Shown here: in pieces, positions 22,992 to 34,929 of the stretch
Position numbering within the stretch: position 1 is the first letter of the stretch
Layout of the letters: each line of letters begins with the position of its first letter
From: Gnetum montanum
Lineage: Eukaryota > Streptophyta > Gnetopsida > Gnetales > Gnetaceae
Assembly: GCA_015680685.1 (NCBI GenBank)
Contig: MNCI01011075.1
Span: forward strand, 91,176-155,175
Length of the DNA stretch: 64,000 nt
Direction of reading: 5' to 3'
Position numbers and translations under genes: made by a program
Notes under the pieces: model-generated
The model's input: only the letters and a program-made list of their open reading frames with translations
Told to the model about the DNA's origin: nothing
Databases searched by the model: none

Positions 22992-23300
22992 GTAAGCTCT
23001 TTATTATGGGGGCCACAAACCTTAAGGTTTCTAATGAAATTTTTTTAAAAAATTTCTAACTTCCCCAAAGGTTTAATAACCGTAATAATATACAAACATC
23101 AATTTTTTCAAGAGTTAACCCTTTCAACAACCTCCAGAATGATTTATTAATAATAACACATAAATAAACTAATTATTGCGGTAATTAAATTAGCCGTAAT
23201 TACAACTTAGCCAAGTGTAGCTATCCTAAAGAGATAAAGGTATTCTAATTGCTTCATGCTACACAATGATTGCTAACCCATGGTCTTATTGTGATTATAG
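22992..23300 (+). other. Probable 5'-leader intron before the E1 third ORF
   Basis: The donor is GAG|GTAAGC at 22992 and the acceptor GATTATAG|ATG at 23300, so splicing would place the leader directly at the ORF start. The 309-bp interval is A/T-rich like plant introns. E2 aligns at both ends: its acceptor AG before ATG 17075 is kept and its donor is mutated to GGATCG. Spliced messages for the extra ORF are known in some plant Ty3/gypsy lineages; here it is inferred from sequence only. Confidence 0.5.
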
Positions 23301-26060
23301 ATGGCACCAAGATTGAAACGCTCATAGGAAGGAGAATCCTCTCAACCAAGGAAAAAATGGTTCAAAGTTGAAAGGGGTCAACAAGAACAAGCCCAAGAAC
23401 TACCAGAGGAAACCCATGCAAAGGGACCTCTTCATCAGGAGCTCAAAGTGGAATCTATTTGATAGATTCTAGAAGAAGAAGTGCCAATAGAGTAATCATA
23501 GTGAGAAAAAGCACTAGAACTCATGCCAAGGCTTGAGATCACTTTAACTCAAGCTTACCTTGACATCATCAAGTCCCAAGAGATTCAATGCTTAGTCCTC
23601 CAAGAAATAAACTTTGGGCCATTTCTAGATAAAGCTCTAGCCAAGGTCAAAACACAATTGTAAACCTCTCCCATGTGACTAATCATCACATCTAGTGGGA
23701 AATGATACATGGGAGAGACATATCTCTTCTGAAACAATAGAAGGCTAGGGTCTATAGTAAAAATTAAGGATATTTAGGTGTCCTACTCGGCTAAGGCTAT
23801 TGCGTAGGCATTAGGGTTGCCTGATATTGGAACATAGTTGGCTAAACTATCAACAAAAGGTGATCCTGAGGCCAAAAAGGAGTGGACTCAATGGTGTTAG
23901 AGGGTTGACCATAAAGAGTATGGCATGCTCACATCGGTGGAGTGCATCTACTTCAAAATTACAACCTATCACCTGAATCCAATGGTGAGGCCCAATAAGG
24001 TGATCATCTTCTCTGCCTAAACATGTGCTACTCTAAGTGGGAGATTTCCTATGAACCTTCCACAACTAATCTATTTGGAAATTGAAAAGTGTGTCAAGGA
24101 AAATGAAAGTGAAAGGAAAACCCTACCCTTTCCCTGCCTCATTTGAAAACTCTACAAAAGAGTAGGAATTATTCACTAAGCCAATGACACAATTAGGCAT
24201 ACTCCAAAATCATGAAAGAAAAGACACCAAATACAACTCAAGAAGAGGAGGAATCACCACCTCTAATGCCTACTCAAGAAACAATGTCAGAGGTCTGCAC
24301 AACATTAAGCACTTATGCGACATCTGAAAGCAAATCTTATGTGGGCAAGAGCAACGTGTAGGGATGAGTAGTGTAGAACCATCTACGTATCAACCAGCAA
24401 TGAGTCACCTTAATGAGATGGCTCGAACAATTAGCCAGGTGGAAAGGAGTGGACTAATATTCTCTGCCCAAAAAATGCAATTTCCGTAAGGTCTAATCCC
24501 AATGCTTGAGAGGTGAAAGTGTCATTATCACAACACCATTTATTTTTAGAAATCTTTGGAAATGTTGCCTCCTTCTCGGTGCATTTAGAGGAAGATGAAG
24601 GATCCACTATACTAGTGCTGCAGCACCAAGGGCAAGAGATAGTGACTGAAGTAATTGCTGACTATGTTGTTGAAGCACTCAATGCACCTACGGCATTTTT
24701 ACTAGATGTATTTGCACTTCAAGATGTGTAGATGTCTGTAGGCATGGTTAGCAAAAAATTGAATATAGCCCAGCATGAAGAATTATTGGATCAACTAGTG
24801 GGGACTGGGCAACCAATTCCGTATATCTTTGATTTTTCGGATAACATCACTGCAACCCAATTAGAGATGCTAGAAGTAAGGGGCAAATGCATCATCTTGG
24901 AGGGGCAACTTGAAATGGCTCAAGCACAAAATCAACACTTGGCTATGAAGGTTACTGAATTATGTGTCCATCTTGCTGATCTTACACTCCTTAGCTTGAC
25001 AATAACTAAAGATGAAGCTTTCCAACAACTTCAAGAATGATTCAAGAAGGTTGAGGAGGAAGTAGTGACATCCATCTTCAGCCAGTCTATAACAAAGATA
25101 AAGACATACTCAGTTCAAAAGGACTTGGCTCAAATGTGCTAGGAGAATGAAGTACTAACTACACAAAATCATCACTTATGTAATGTTGATGTCCAAAAAT
25201 AACAAATGCAAGAATTCATTCATCAATAGTAGGAGCAGCTAGCCAGGGTGAATATGAAATTAAAGAAATTGGCCCCAAAAAATCAAAATCTATTAATAGA
25301 AGAAGTTCGTGACCTATTCCAGAAATTTGCTATTGAGATTACCACCTGGAAGAATGAAGCTTTGAAGTTTGAAAAAGTTAAAAATCACTATAAAGACTAG
25401 GTTGGCTTGCAGAAGGAAGTAAATGAAAAGCACATCTAGATGGTAAAGGCAAAAATAAACGAAGCTCTCTAGCAACTTCAACAAGGAAAAAAAGTTTGGC
25501 AGCCCATCATTAATGGGATTGATGCTTACAACAAAATAGAGATCCAACTAAAAGAGTTGCAGATAAAAGAAATCACAGAATACATAGGGTTGGCCAATCT
25601 CTGCTATGCAAACCTAGCTATGCTAACTGCCAGACGACTGTGGTCAGAGTTAGAAAAAAAAGTGGCTAGCTCGTATTTGCTATATGAGGCAGAGATCAAA
25701 CACCATAAAGACACAAGTAGAAGCTTGAGACTATAAATGCTGAACTCAAAGTTCTCAGAGCACAATTCACAAATCAACAATCAACTACTAAGGACCTAGC
25801 CAAAAGGATAAATGATTACTAAAAGCTGAAGGATGCAGTCAAAGCATTTGACATTGAATGCAAATAATTCATTGCTTGGTTTATTGACATGAAGGAGCTA
25901 TTTCCAGTAATCCCATGTCTCTAAGACATGCCCATTCCAAACCACATTAGCAAAGCTACATGGAAAATGCATGATCCTAGAAGTAAGAAGGAGAAAATGA
26001 AAGCATTGCTAGATGCTTTCTGCCTTCCATCAAAAGTTGTAGCAACAACAAGATAGTCAT
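23301..26060 (+). pseudogene. E1 third ORF: plant-transposon-protein-like domain plus long coiled coil
   Basis: The ORF starts at ATG 23301 (MAPRLKRS), right after the presumed acceptor. Region 23770-24130 translates, with stops, to DIxVSYSAKAIA, ALGLPDIG, YFKITTYHLNPMVRPNKVI and LSGRFPMNLPQLIYLEIEK. This pattern matches the family annotated as putative plant transposon protein, found as the extra ORF of Athila-like elements. From 24732 an open stretch of 102 codons begins a heptad-rich Gln/Glu/Leu region (QLEMLEVRGKCIILEGQLEM) that continues, with stops and shifts, to about 25800. No convincing membrane segment or signal peptide is seen, so an envelope role is not supported. Function unknown. 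Confidence 0.65.
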
Positions 26061-26373
26061 AGCCACGTTGACTGTTGCATGTGTGTGAAGCCAATGAAGA
26101 TCCCTTAGAACCTTAAGAGCCACCATCGCCTAAGATTTTCTGATCTTCTCCACCAAGCTTCATGCCATCAAGGAACGTGCTATCTAATTTTGAGAATCAT
26201 GTCATGGTGTTCAATTTTGTATTATGAACACCGTCATTTTTTGTAATGTGTTCCATACACTCAGGCACTCCAATTTTGTCTAGTCAATCTATTTTTGTTT
26301 ATGAAAGGTTAGTCAATAATCCCATACCTTTCTAATTTTTTTAAAAAAATCAAGGATAAGTTTTTGCTCAGTC

Positions 26374-26382
26374 ATGGGGGTA
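26374..26382 (+). other. E1 polypurine tract
   Basis: ATGGGGGTA directly precedes the TGATGA of the 3' LTR, in the same CAGTCATGGG context as E2. Confidence 0.65.
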
Positions 26383-27291
26383 TGATGAGTCACAGTTTCT
26401 TGGCTACGTCGACGAGGCCTTGTCGACTGGGCCTCGTCAATAAGGCCTCGTTGATGCATCGTATCATGCATAGACAAGGCCCTGTCGATGCAGTGTCCGC
26501 ATTTTGCCTATAAATACACACCTACCAACCACATTCATGGCAATGAGATTTTAATAGTAGCGAAGCTCTTGTAGTTTGTTCATTTGAGAGTTATAATTTT
26601 TCTCCCAAGTGCCCGTAGCAAGAGTTATTGAGTGTACAAATCTTTATTCAAGCATTGTTGTACCTGAGCACAACAGTGTGTGTGGCAATAAAGATAAGCT
26701 TTTTGATAAACCTTGTAGCACTTTAGATAGATTAAATGTTTCATTTATGCATTTAATGTTTTCAATTATTTATTTATTAAATATTTCTAGTAATTAAGCT
26801 AATGAAGAAATTAAGTAAGATAAGCTAGATAAATTAAACATAAGCATGACTGCTTCGAGCATAGCATGTATTCGCTTGGTAATCCTAGTAGCGTTATTGC
26901 TTGGTATTCCCAGTAGTGTAGTGCTTGGTAACCCAATAGTGGATATGTGGGTTCAGGATGTGTGTGAAGAGCGAGACCAAATGCTTATATTAGGACTAGT
27001 TAGATACTAGTTAATTAGTTAAATTAAATTAGTTAATCCAATTACTTTTATCTCTCTTTCAACACCAAACTATAAAATACAAAATATAAAAATCAAATGT
27101 CTCAATTACACTTAACCATACCAATGTACATCGTAAGTGTAATTGGGAAGACAACGAATGACCTTAAGGCAAGATTCATCTCCTAGAAGGCTAGTGCACC
27201 AGAAACTATAAAGTCTGCAAAATTCGGTCAGATCTCGTGTGAACACTTGTGATTCATATGATTGGGCATAGGGATACCTTGCTGCTCATTA
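26383..27291 (+). repeat. E1 3' LTR (type-1 U3)
   Basis: 909 bp. The U3 array keeps GTCGACGAGG, GGCCTCGTC and similar CpG-containing palindromes at 26406-26490 that are mostly decayed to TG/CA in the 5' copy. TATAAATA is at 26509-26516 and AATAAA at 26687-26692. The right end reads TCATTA, followed by GTGTG. Confidence 0.88.
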
Positions 27292-27388
27292 GTGTGTTTT
27301 TAGAATTGATTAAAAATGTAAAGGATAAACTTTGTAGGTCTTAATACAAAAAATTTATAAAAGTAACTACTTAACACACATTGACACA
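27292..27388 (-). other. E0 leader between primer site and the E1 insertion
   Basis: About 97 bp of minus-strand leader, A/T-rich, without an ORF. Its continuation is at 4110 leftward, across E1. Confidence 0.7.
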
Positions 27389-27406
27389 TCCCAGGCAATA
27401 GTGCCA
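27389..27406 (-). other. E0 primer binding site (tRNA-Asp type)
   Basis: On the minus strand TGGCACTATTGCCTGGGA, four differences from the tRNA-Asp complement. It lies one base inside the LTR end at 27408 and fixes the orientation of E0. Confidence 0.8.
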
Positions 27407-27407
27407 A

Positions 27408-28249
27408 TGATGAGTGGTGGAGGTATCCCAACACTCTACCATGCAATTCATGAGTGTCTACGCATGACTAGATCATAATCTATAGATGGACAATGTAATT
27501 GTGCTAGTAGTTGAGGTTGAGGTTCACGATTGTCTTTCCACTTCGAGTTAGTGAAATCTTAGTGTATGGTTTAACTCTTAGTTTGGCATATGATAGATGA
27601 TGTTATAGGGTTCTTAATGCTCCTAATCATAAACATGGTTGAAATGAGATTAAAATCTAAGTCTAGTTAACTATGAAAACATAAATCTATCTTAGCCTAG
27701 AGTAATGGATATTCGGTCCTAGTCTACTGTACATGCCTTGGACTCATGTAATAATTATTGGGATTACTAAGTGAAATTACTACTGAGTGAATCAAGTAAT
27801 GCCACTACTAGGTTACTAGATAACTACACTTAGTGCTCAAAACTAGTCGTATCCATTCCACTTAACTAGTAAACATGGAAAGTAAAGTTCTTAAAATATA
27901 AACGATTAACTATGTAAGAAAGAAAATTATTCTAAGTAAAGCATAAAGAAATTAAGGAATATTACAATGATGAGAAACATCTTCGATCTTTATTGTCACA
28001 CATAAAATATGTCCAAGTAAAATTTACTCAAATAAAGATGCCAATCAACTGCTTAACACCACACTGTAGGCATTCACTGTATCTCTAAAACTATGAAAAC
28101 AAACTGCAAGAATTATGCTAAGGGTTGGAATCAAAAGTTGTTGATTGTGTGCCCAAGTGCTGGTATTTATAGGATTGCATACATCCTGAGACATTGCATA
28201 AACAATGATGTAGGATGAGCTATGATATTGTTGAGACAATATCGCATCA
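27408..28249 (-). repeat. E0 5' LTR (minus strand)
   Basis: 842 bp. On the minus strand it starts TGATGCGATATTGTCTC and ends CCACTCATCA. TATAAATA lies at 28171-28164, preceded by decayed type-2 GATATTG motifs. The body (an AATAAAGATCG-like block and a CTTAACTAG-rich U5) aligns with the other LTRs of the family but is the most diverged. Its 3' partner is not in the window. Confidence 0.85.
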
Positions 28250-28973
28250 GTGAAAAAATCGGTTTATCACCAGTTACATAGCATGCTTAAAAATGGACAT
28301 TTAGAATTGATAATAAATTTCAACCAAGAATTAATGGTATTATTCTTAATAATTAACATGTTTTGTTTACTTCTTTTCTTTTGCATTTGGAAGTATCTTC
28401 GACTACTTGTGATCTTTCCTATTTGGAAGCTTCAATGTACATTTATTTTCTAGTAACAAAAGCATAACTATGATCTTTGTTTAGGAGTTAAATATCAATT
28501 TTAAATAGATATTTCTTTTCAGTTACAACTTCAAGTAAAAAAGTGAAAACTAAACAATTAATTTGTTTTCTGCAATATTTATTTCTTTTTGTTTTAGAGG
28601 CTCTAGTTGAGGAAGCTTTTAGCTTCTATTGCTATTTATTCATTATTTCTAATTAACACTTTTGTTATCTTTAGAGAGAGCTTTCTCCTTCTCTTTTTAA
28701 GAAACCTTTTGGTAAGAAGTGAAAACCCATGAGGATCCTCTAAATAAGGGCAAGGCTTGATCATTTTTCTATCCCAGAGGAATGGCTTTTCAGGATTGCT
28801 TGTAAAGATGAAAACATGAAAAAACATCCCAAAAACCATTGGTCTTTTTCTTTAGAATCTCTCCTTTGAGATACTCTATATTTTTATTTTGAACTATTTG
28901 CATATTTTGGGGTTCAATACCTCCCTTCATGTGTAACAAACTTAATTTAATAATAAGATTAAGATCATTTCCA
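28250..28973. other. AT-rich spacer, no feature seen
   Basis: Short open frames only, with no domain similarity that I recognise and no repeat structure. Confidence 0.5.
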
Positions 28974-29090
28974 CATCATCATCCTAGCCTTGTCTTAACC
29001 AAATGGGGTTGGCTACATGAGTTCTTTTTTGGTATTCACCTCTATGCAAAGCTAGATGCTTGTTTACTTGTAACTTTTTCAGATCACCTT
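28974..29090 (-). mobile_element. 3' tail of an RTE-type LINE
   Basis: On the minus strand the sequence ends with CATGTAGCCAACCCCATTTG, AAGGCTAGGATG and short ATG repeats, the characteristic end of plant RTE elements. The same tail is seen at 51534, 49447 and 39651. Only about 100 bp are recognisable. Confidence 0.7.
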
Positions 29091-29504
29091 TGACACCTTA
29101 ACAAGCTCATGGCCGCACAACAATTGGGCATGGTAACTATTATGCATTGCATCTTGGAAATGTCTTAGGATCTACAAAATCTAAAAAAGAACTCATCCAT
29201 GAGATTTGACATAGTTTTATAGCTGACTATCAACTTGATGCTAATCCTCCTTTCCTATCCAAACTTGGGATTAGCATTGGTGAAGTTAAAATCATTTCCA
29301 CATACTACTTTATTTTGATGTTAGTTTCATTTATGAATTTTATTATTTTAAAGCATTTTATTTAACATTTTCATTATGGCACTTAGCATAGTTATATAAT
29401 TTTAATGTTATTTTTAAAATCTAGATATTAGTTAGACTCAAATACATATGAGGCTAAGGAATGAATATTAAGAGTACTTTATATGTATGTTATGCATTTA
29501 TGTT
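29091..29504. other. Unassigned spacer
   Basis: A plus-strand frame near 29130-29300 reads ALHLGNVLGSTKSKKELIHE and FLSKLGISIGEVK, but it has a stop and I cannot assign it. Nothing else is seen. Confidence 0.3.
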
Positions 29505-30029
29505 GTCATAGCTTTCTATTGCTACCTCAAATTCTTTTGATATTTTAAGTTCAAGAACATATGTTGAAAGTGATGTCAATGTTGTTAGGGTGGGATCATC
29601 CTCCCAACTAACAATTAGTTTTCCTCTCTTTAATTTTTCAAAAATATCAACTATAAGGTTGTACACTTGAGAAGAGATCCTTATAATGGAAAAGATTTTT
29701 CTTTCTATGTTGCTTTTGGTGTTCTCTACTTAATGTTAAGCCTACAATGTACTCTAAATATGTTTTTCTTTCTTGCTCTTTTTTTTTTTGGTTTATTATT
29801 AATACTAGTGGATCTAATTTTTTCCAATAAAACTAATTTTTCACTCTTCAATTTTTCTCTAGTAGATTTGATCTCTTTATAATTCTCCTATAGGGATTCT
29901 AAATTACCTCTAATTTCTTCAACTAATTCAAAGTTTCTACTTCTTCTATTAAAGTAGAAATTTCTATTAATTCTTAAAATGCAAATTTACAACCCGATGA
30001 GAAAAAATTTGATATGCATCTATAGTTGA

Positions 30030-31090
30030 TCTTATGTCACGATATGTGTTCATTCAAATTTTGGGTAATCTACCTTGTAATCAAGGTTTTTTTTCATAGT
30101 TAAATGATGTACTGCAAAAACATGACATTCAAGTCATTTATGCTAGGTATTATTTTATTTTACTTTTTTGCTTGTTGAGCTAAGTAATGCTTTAATGCTG
30201 CATTATGCCCTAGATGTAAGATCATTTATATACAAGCATGTAGTGTTGGTTATTCGTAAGTGAACTCTAGATTTTGATGTTGAATCTGAAGAATATTTTA
30301 AAATTTCATATTTTGTCAAGCTATTTAATCTTCCACTAAATTTTGAAAAAGTTGAGCAAGAGATTGTTAGCCTTCTTGGTTTCATTAAGTATATAAAATA
30401 TATTCCCACACAATTTGGTTATTGTTGACGTGTTTTTTTTTTTTTGTTAAAATCAATATTCTTAATCATAAAAAAGAATTGGTATTAAAAGTAGACAAAT
30501 CATATATTATAAACTTCTAAATTCTTATAAATTTTGTCATCATGAAAAACATTTGTTTAATGCTTATTCTTTTCTACTCAAGAAAAAAGATGCTAAGGAA
30601 AATAAAAAACTTGTTAAAGTTGAGAATAGGAAAAAATAATTTGAACTTGATGTTATGGAAAATCAAGTTAGTATCAATGATAAGATTGATTAAATGGTAA
30701 TGAAGAAATCATCGAAAATGAAAGCTTTTATAATTATTTTTTCTAGAAGATGCATTGATTAGTCCAAACAAGTAACCTGTAAGAAAATTTTTTCTTATTT
30801 GACAAAAATATTGTTAACTTAAAGATTAAACCTTATACTAAGAAGTGGCTCTAATTCTAATTATAAAAATCTCAACATAAGGTCAATTATGATAGAAAAT
30901 TTTTGGGACAATTGATATTGTCATTTCCTATTAGATCTTCCTCTCCTACAAATGTTAGTATTTTGTCAAATCTTTCTATTGCTACCTTGAATCCTTTTGT
31001 TATTTTAAGTTCAAGTATGGATATTGAAAGTAATGTAAATGTTGTTAAGACTGGCATCTTTCTCCCTGCTAACAATTATTTTTTTTCCTT
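30030..31090 (+). pseudogene. Array copy 2: DUF4283-like plus CCHC remnant
   Basis: The translation is broken, but pieces such as VKLFNLPLNFEKVEQEIVSL (near 30313-30375, frame-shifted) resemble the plant DUF4283 region, which often precedes a zinc knuckle in LINE-type ORF1 proteins. The knuckle follows near 30530 as FCHHEKHLF; in this copy one Cys is lost. A Lys-rich tail (KKKDAKENKKLVKVE) comes next. The call rests on pattern, not on a search; a host zinc-knuckle gene is the alternative. Confidence 0.4.
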
Positions 31091-31723
31091 AATTTTTCAA
31101 AGCATTATTTCAATTCTAAGTTTGGACACATGAGTAAACATCCCTAAAATTAGAATGTTTTTAACTTTGCATGTTGTTTTTCCTATTTACAATTCAATGT
31201 TAAGTATATGTTATACTCTGAATTTTTTTTGTTTAATGTTAATATTATTTTTGGGATCCAACATCCCCTTATTACCAATATTATTTGCGAGGTCTAACAC
31301 CCCTCAATATAATTAACATTACATTTAGATTATAAGATGGTTGTGCTAACTTCTTTGTATTCACACCATTCTCCATGTTTTAAGATTAGATAATAGAATA
31401 TTATTTATCATCTTTATTAGTAATAATTTTTTTAGAGGGATCTAATTTTTTTAGTAAATCTGTTTTTTTTTTTTTCAGTTTTTCTCCATGGATCTATTTC
31501 TCTAAATATCCCCTATGAGGGATTCTAAATTATTCTCAACTTCTTCAATTGATGCTAATATTTCTACTAATTCTATCAAGGTATAAATTTTTGTTAATTA
31601 TCAAAATGCATATTTACAAGTTGGTGAAAAAAATTTATGACAACTAATTCTAGTGATGTTGATGCAAATAAGACACCTGATTTTGTTTTCCTTGATAATG
31701 CATATGAGTTACTTCTTGTTGAT

Positions 31724-32102
31724 CTTACATCACCACATATGTTCATTTACGTTTTGGGGTACCTGCCTCACAATTGAAGTTTTGTTGTGTAATTAAATAA
31801 TTCGATGCAAAAGCATAATATTCAAGTCATTCATGTTGGGTATTATGCTCATGTTTTTTCGCTTCTTGTTTTAGGAACTACTTTGATGGTACAACATGTT
31901 TTAGATATAGCATCATTTATACATGAGCATGAAGTGATGATCATTTGTAATTGGACTCTAGATTATCGAATCTAAAAAATATCCTAAGTTTCAGTCTTGT
32001 CGAGTTATTTAATTTTCTATTGAGTTTTCTAAAAAGTTGAGTAGAAAATTGTTAGTCTTCTTGATTCCATTGAGCATATGGAATATATTTCCACACAAAT
32101 TA
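31724..32102 (+). pseudogene. Array copy 3, first part (to the copia insertion)
   Basis: Reads FIHEHEVMIICNWTLDYR near 31918-31965 and then SIEHMEYI near 32067-32090, parallel to copy 2 at 30220-30400. The frame breaks at the copia insertion and resumes at 37463 with the rest of the domain. Confidence 0.4.
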
Positions 32103-32476
32103 TGAAGAATCTAAAGGGCCCTGGATCTAGATCTAAGCTTAAAGGAAATAAAGAACTTGGTTAGAACAAGCACACTCTTGTTAAACTCTCTTACTTTTAT
32201 ATGTCTTCTATATTCCTTCCATCTCATAAATGAATATGTGTTGCCACAATTATATAGGCCTTGATCTCTCAAGAATAGATTTGGAGAGATAAGCATGAAT
32301 CTCAGAAATCATGGGGATGATCCTTATCATATTATTTAAGATCTTCTTAATATAAGACGAACTAAACATGGAATTGGATAAGAATTACATGAATAGGATC
32401 TCATCTTATTTAATATAGATTTATAAATGAGATCTATCTAATTCTATTGTGAAATATCTAGTCATCAAATTCCACA
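32103..32476 (-). repeat. Copia 3' LTR
   Basis: 374 bp; on the minus strand TGTGGAATTTGATG...GATTCTTCA. Nearly identical to the 5' LTR once the 37033-37316 insert is removed, so the insertion is fairly recent compared with its surroundings. Confidence 0.92.
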
Positions 32477-32500
32477 AACCGCACCCCACCCCCACCCCCC
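32477..32500 (-). other. Copia polypurine tract
   Basis: On the minus strand a G-rich run (GGGGGGTGGGGGTGGGGTGC) lies directly before the 3' LTR. Confidence 0.85.
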
Positions 32501-33490
32501 AATGATGGTAAAAGGTTCCATTGCAAAGAAGTCTCTAAAAGATCAAACTTCTCATGACTCAAAATCTTGGTAAAAATATTTGTCATTTGTGCTTCAATCG
32601 CACAATGTTCCATGTTAAGTATGTTGTCTTAAATTAAGCTTTTAAGATGATGATGCTTGATATCTATGTGCTTGGAATGCCTATGATGAACAAGATTGTA
32701 AGCCATTGCAATAGCACTTGTGCTATCACAGTATAAGCAAATGGAAAGTTCAAGTATATATTCCATTTTAGTGAAAATAGAGTGGATCCATATGACGTGA
32801 GTAGCAGGATTTGATGCAGCTATGTATTCTACTTTTGCTATTGAGAGTGCAATTGTAGATTGCTTCTTTGATCCTTAAGAGATTAGTGATGGACCAAAGA
32901 AAAAACAAAAATCAGAAGTTGACTTTCGATCTTCAAGGTCGCATCTTCAATCTTTTTATATATAGTTGTTTGGGACTGAAGATTAGTAAAGCTTTCTTAC
33001 CTAAAAAATATATGAATACGTGCATACCATGCACGTGGAGCTTGCTTGAGCCCATATAATGCTTTATGGAGCTTGTAAACATGATTTTGTTTTCCTTCAT
33101 CAATGAAGCCTAATGGTTGTTCCATATAAACTTCTTCATTAAAAAATCCATTAAAGAATGTATTTCAAATGAGAAATATTTAAACCACATAGCTAGCTTG
33201 TGTCGCAATGGTAAGAAAGATTTTCATGGATTACATCCATGAAACAGGAGAAAAGTTATCATCAAAGTTTCTGCCTTACTATTAGAGATATCTTTTGACG
33301 ACTATGCGAGCTTTGAATATTTCTATTTCATCATACTGATTTCTCTTAATTTTAAATATCAATTTTAAACCAATTATTGACTTACCAAATGAAGGAGGAA
33401 CTTGGCTCCAAGTATTGTTTTTGTGAATTTGTTACAGCTCCTTCTCCATAGCTGTGATCCAATGAGTCTCATGCGCAGCTTCGTCAACTG
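32501..33490 (-). pseudogene. Copia reverse transcriptase and RNase H (internally deleted)
   Basis: Minus-strand translation from about 33480: [49 protein letters not shown] and [19 protein letters not shown] (near 33030). The expected second half of the RT palm with the YVDD motif is missing; the sequence jumps within about 100 bp to RNase H (IAKVEYIAASNPATHVIWIH, CDSTSAIAMAYN, HRHSKHIDIKHH) and ends near 32510. Stops and shifts occur throughout. Confidence 0.85.
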
Positions 33491-34929
33491 TGGACAATTA
33501 CAACAAACCATCATTGCTCCTCCTCATCGGCATAAGTAGCACAAAGAATTCATCATCCATGGTGTTGAAAAGAGCATTTTTAGTGTCCGCCATATTTTGG
33601 GTTGAGCATACATTGTTCTCCTTAAAGTGATTATGGGTCATGTGCCTAATGAAATTCATATCCAACATTTGTGAAGCGGGATAGATGATAGGTAGCCAAT
33701 CAAGATGTGGATGGAATCTACCGTGGAGTGGACATTGTTGATGTAAAATGTGTCTTAGAAAAAATGATTTGTGATGGTGCAACAGAGGTTTGGCCTGTAA
33801 GAACGAATGAGATGTGATGCCACTACTACATAGTATTGGTGTGAGAAACATTATGATTTTTATCCTAACATAGAGCAATGTTGGAAATAGTTTTGGATGG
33901 GATTGAGTACAAAAAATTAGGGAAAAAATGGTCAGCCATGGAACAATCTATGTCCAAATTCAGGTATAGAGGCCAAGGTGGAAAATGTTGTTGGGGCAGC
34001 TGGATATCTACATTGTCAGCTGTAAAATAATAGATTGCGGGTGGCCAATGAGCAAGGGTGTATATTTGGCCTTCGTTATGCTGTAATGTAGCAAGAGATA
34101 ATAACATTGATGACGCAGCAGAAAAATTAGGAAAAATAATACCCTTATGACCATGCTAGTGTTGCAACTAGTACGCAGATTTGTCGTTGGTTTGGGTGTT
34201 CTAGGTTGATACCAGCAAGCACGTTTTCTTCTACGTTGCTACGAAAAAAACAGTCCACGGAGGTATTTACTGCTGAAAATTTGGTATAGTATTTGTTGGC
34301 CAGAAAGATCACCCAGGATCACCCAGTATGCCAATCACGTGAAAGTAGATGTCGCTGTTGCCTTGTGCGGCTGCTGTTGTTAACTGGTGATGATATTGCT
34401 TCCGCGGCTGCTTCAAGCATGAATGCCCACGGCGGAAGTTAAAACGCTGCAGCTGGAAAACAGATGTGCCGTTTTCTGCAAAGTAAATATTATTTTGTTG
34501 CTGTTCAATGACCTTTGTAGGTCCCACATCAAACCTGCTTTTGGTTGGTCAGAAATCATATTTTGCCTTGTACATGGTATATAATTTGGTTGCGTCATAG
34601 GGTTTTGATCGATGGGTGTTGCTTTTGTTGCAGAAATATTAGATCTATTGTGATTGCCGCTGTTGCTAGTGATTTATTCACTGTGGCTTGCTAAATCACA
34701 TTGATGGTAGGCACAAGAGGTGTTGTTTTCTGTCATTTTATCTTCAAGTTCAAACCTATGCTGTTTACGTTCTTCAACAATTATATTTTGCTATCCCACA
34801 TTGCCATCAAAAATACTTTTCTATGGTATTTGGTTTAGTCTGTCCCCTACATTGCCCTCTACATTGTTTGGCTTCAAGTTCACTAAAATGGACTTCACGT
34901 GACTCTATCACCCTTTTATTTTTTTTATC
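33491..34929 (-). pseudogene. Copia linker between integrase and reverse transcriptase
   Basis: Low-complexity, proline/serine/histidine-rich and broken by frameshifts. Open stretches at 33498-33878 and 33865-34107 probably belong to the polyprotein linker (ALFNTMDDEFFVLLMPMRR just upstream of the RT). No independent domain was recognised. Confidence 0.5.

Larger units (their letters stand above)
4111..27291 (+). mobile_element. E1: Athila/Tat-like Ty3/gypsy element containing nested E2
   Basis: Two LTRs of about 910 bp (4111-5022 and 26383-27291) enclose a tRNA-Asp primer site, gag, protease, reverse transcriptase, RNase H, integrase and an extra 3' ORF. LTR ends are TGATGA and TCATCA, the last mutated to TCATTA at the right border. 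Flanking 5-mers are ATGTG (4106-4110) and GTGTG (27292-27296), a duplication with one transition. Removing nested E2 (8404-18260) leaves about 13.3 kb. The target was the leader of E0. The sequence is full of stops and small indels and is inactive. Confidence 0.88.

Noticed and set aside
29130-29310. Possible protein fragment (ALHLGNVLGSTKSKKELIHE)
   Set aside because: Contains a stop, is short, and matches no family I can name.
33498-34107. Two open frames between copia integrase and reverse transcriptase as separate genes
   Set aside because: They lie in the polyprotein linker, and the first runs into the RT reading.
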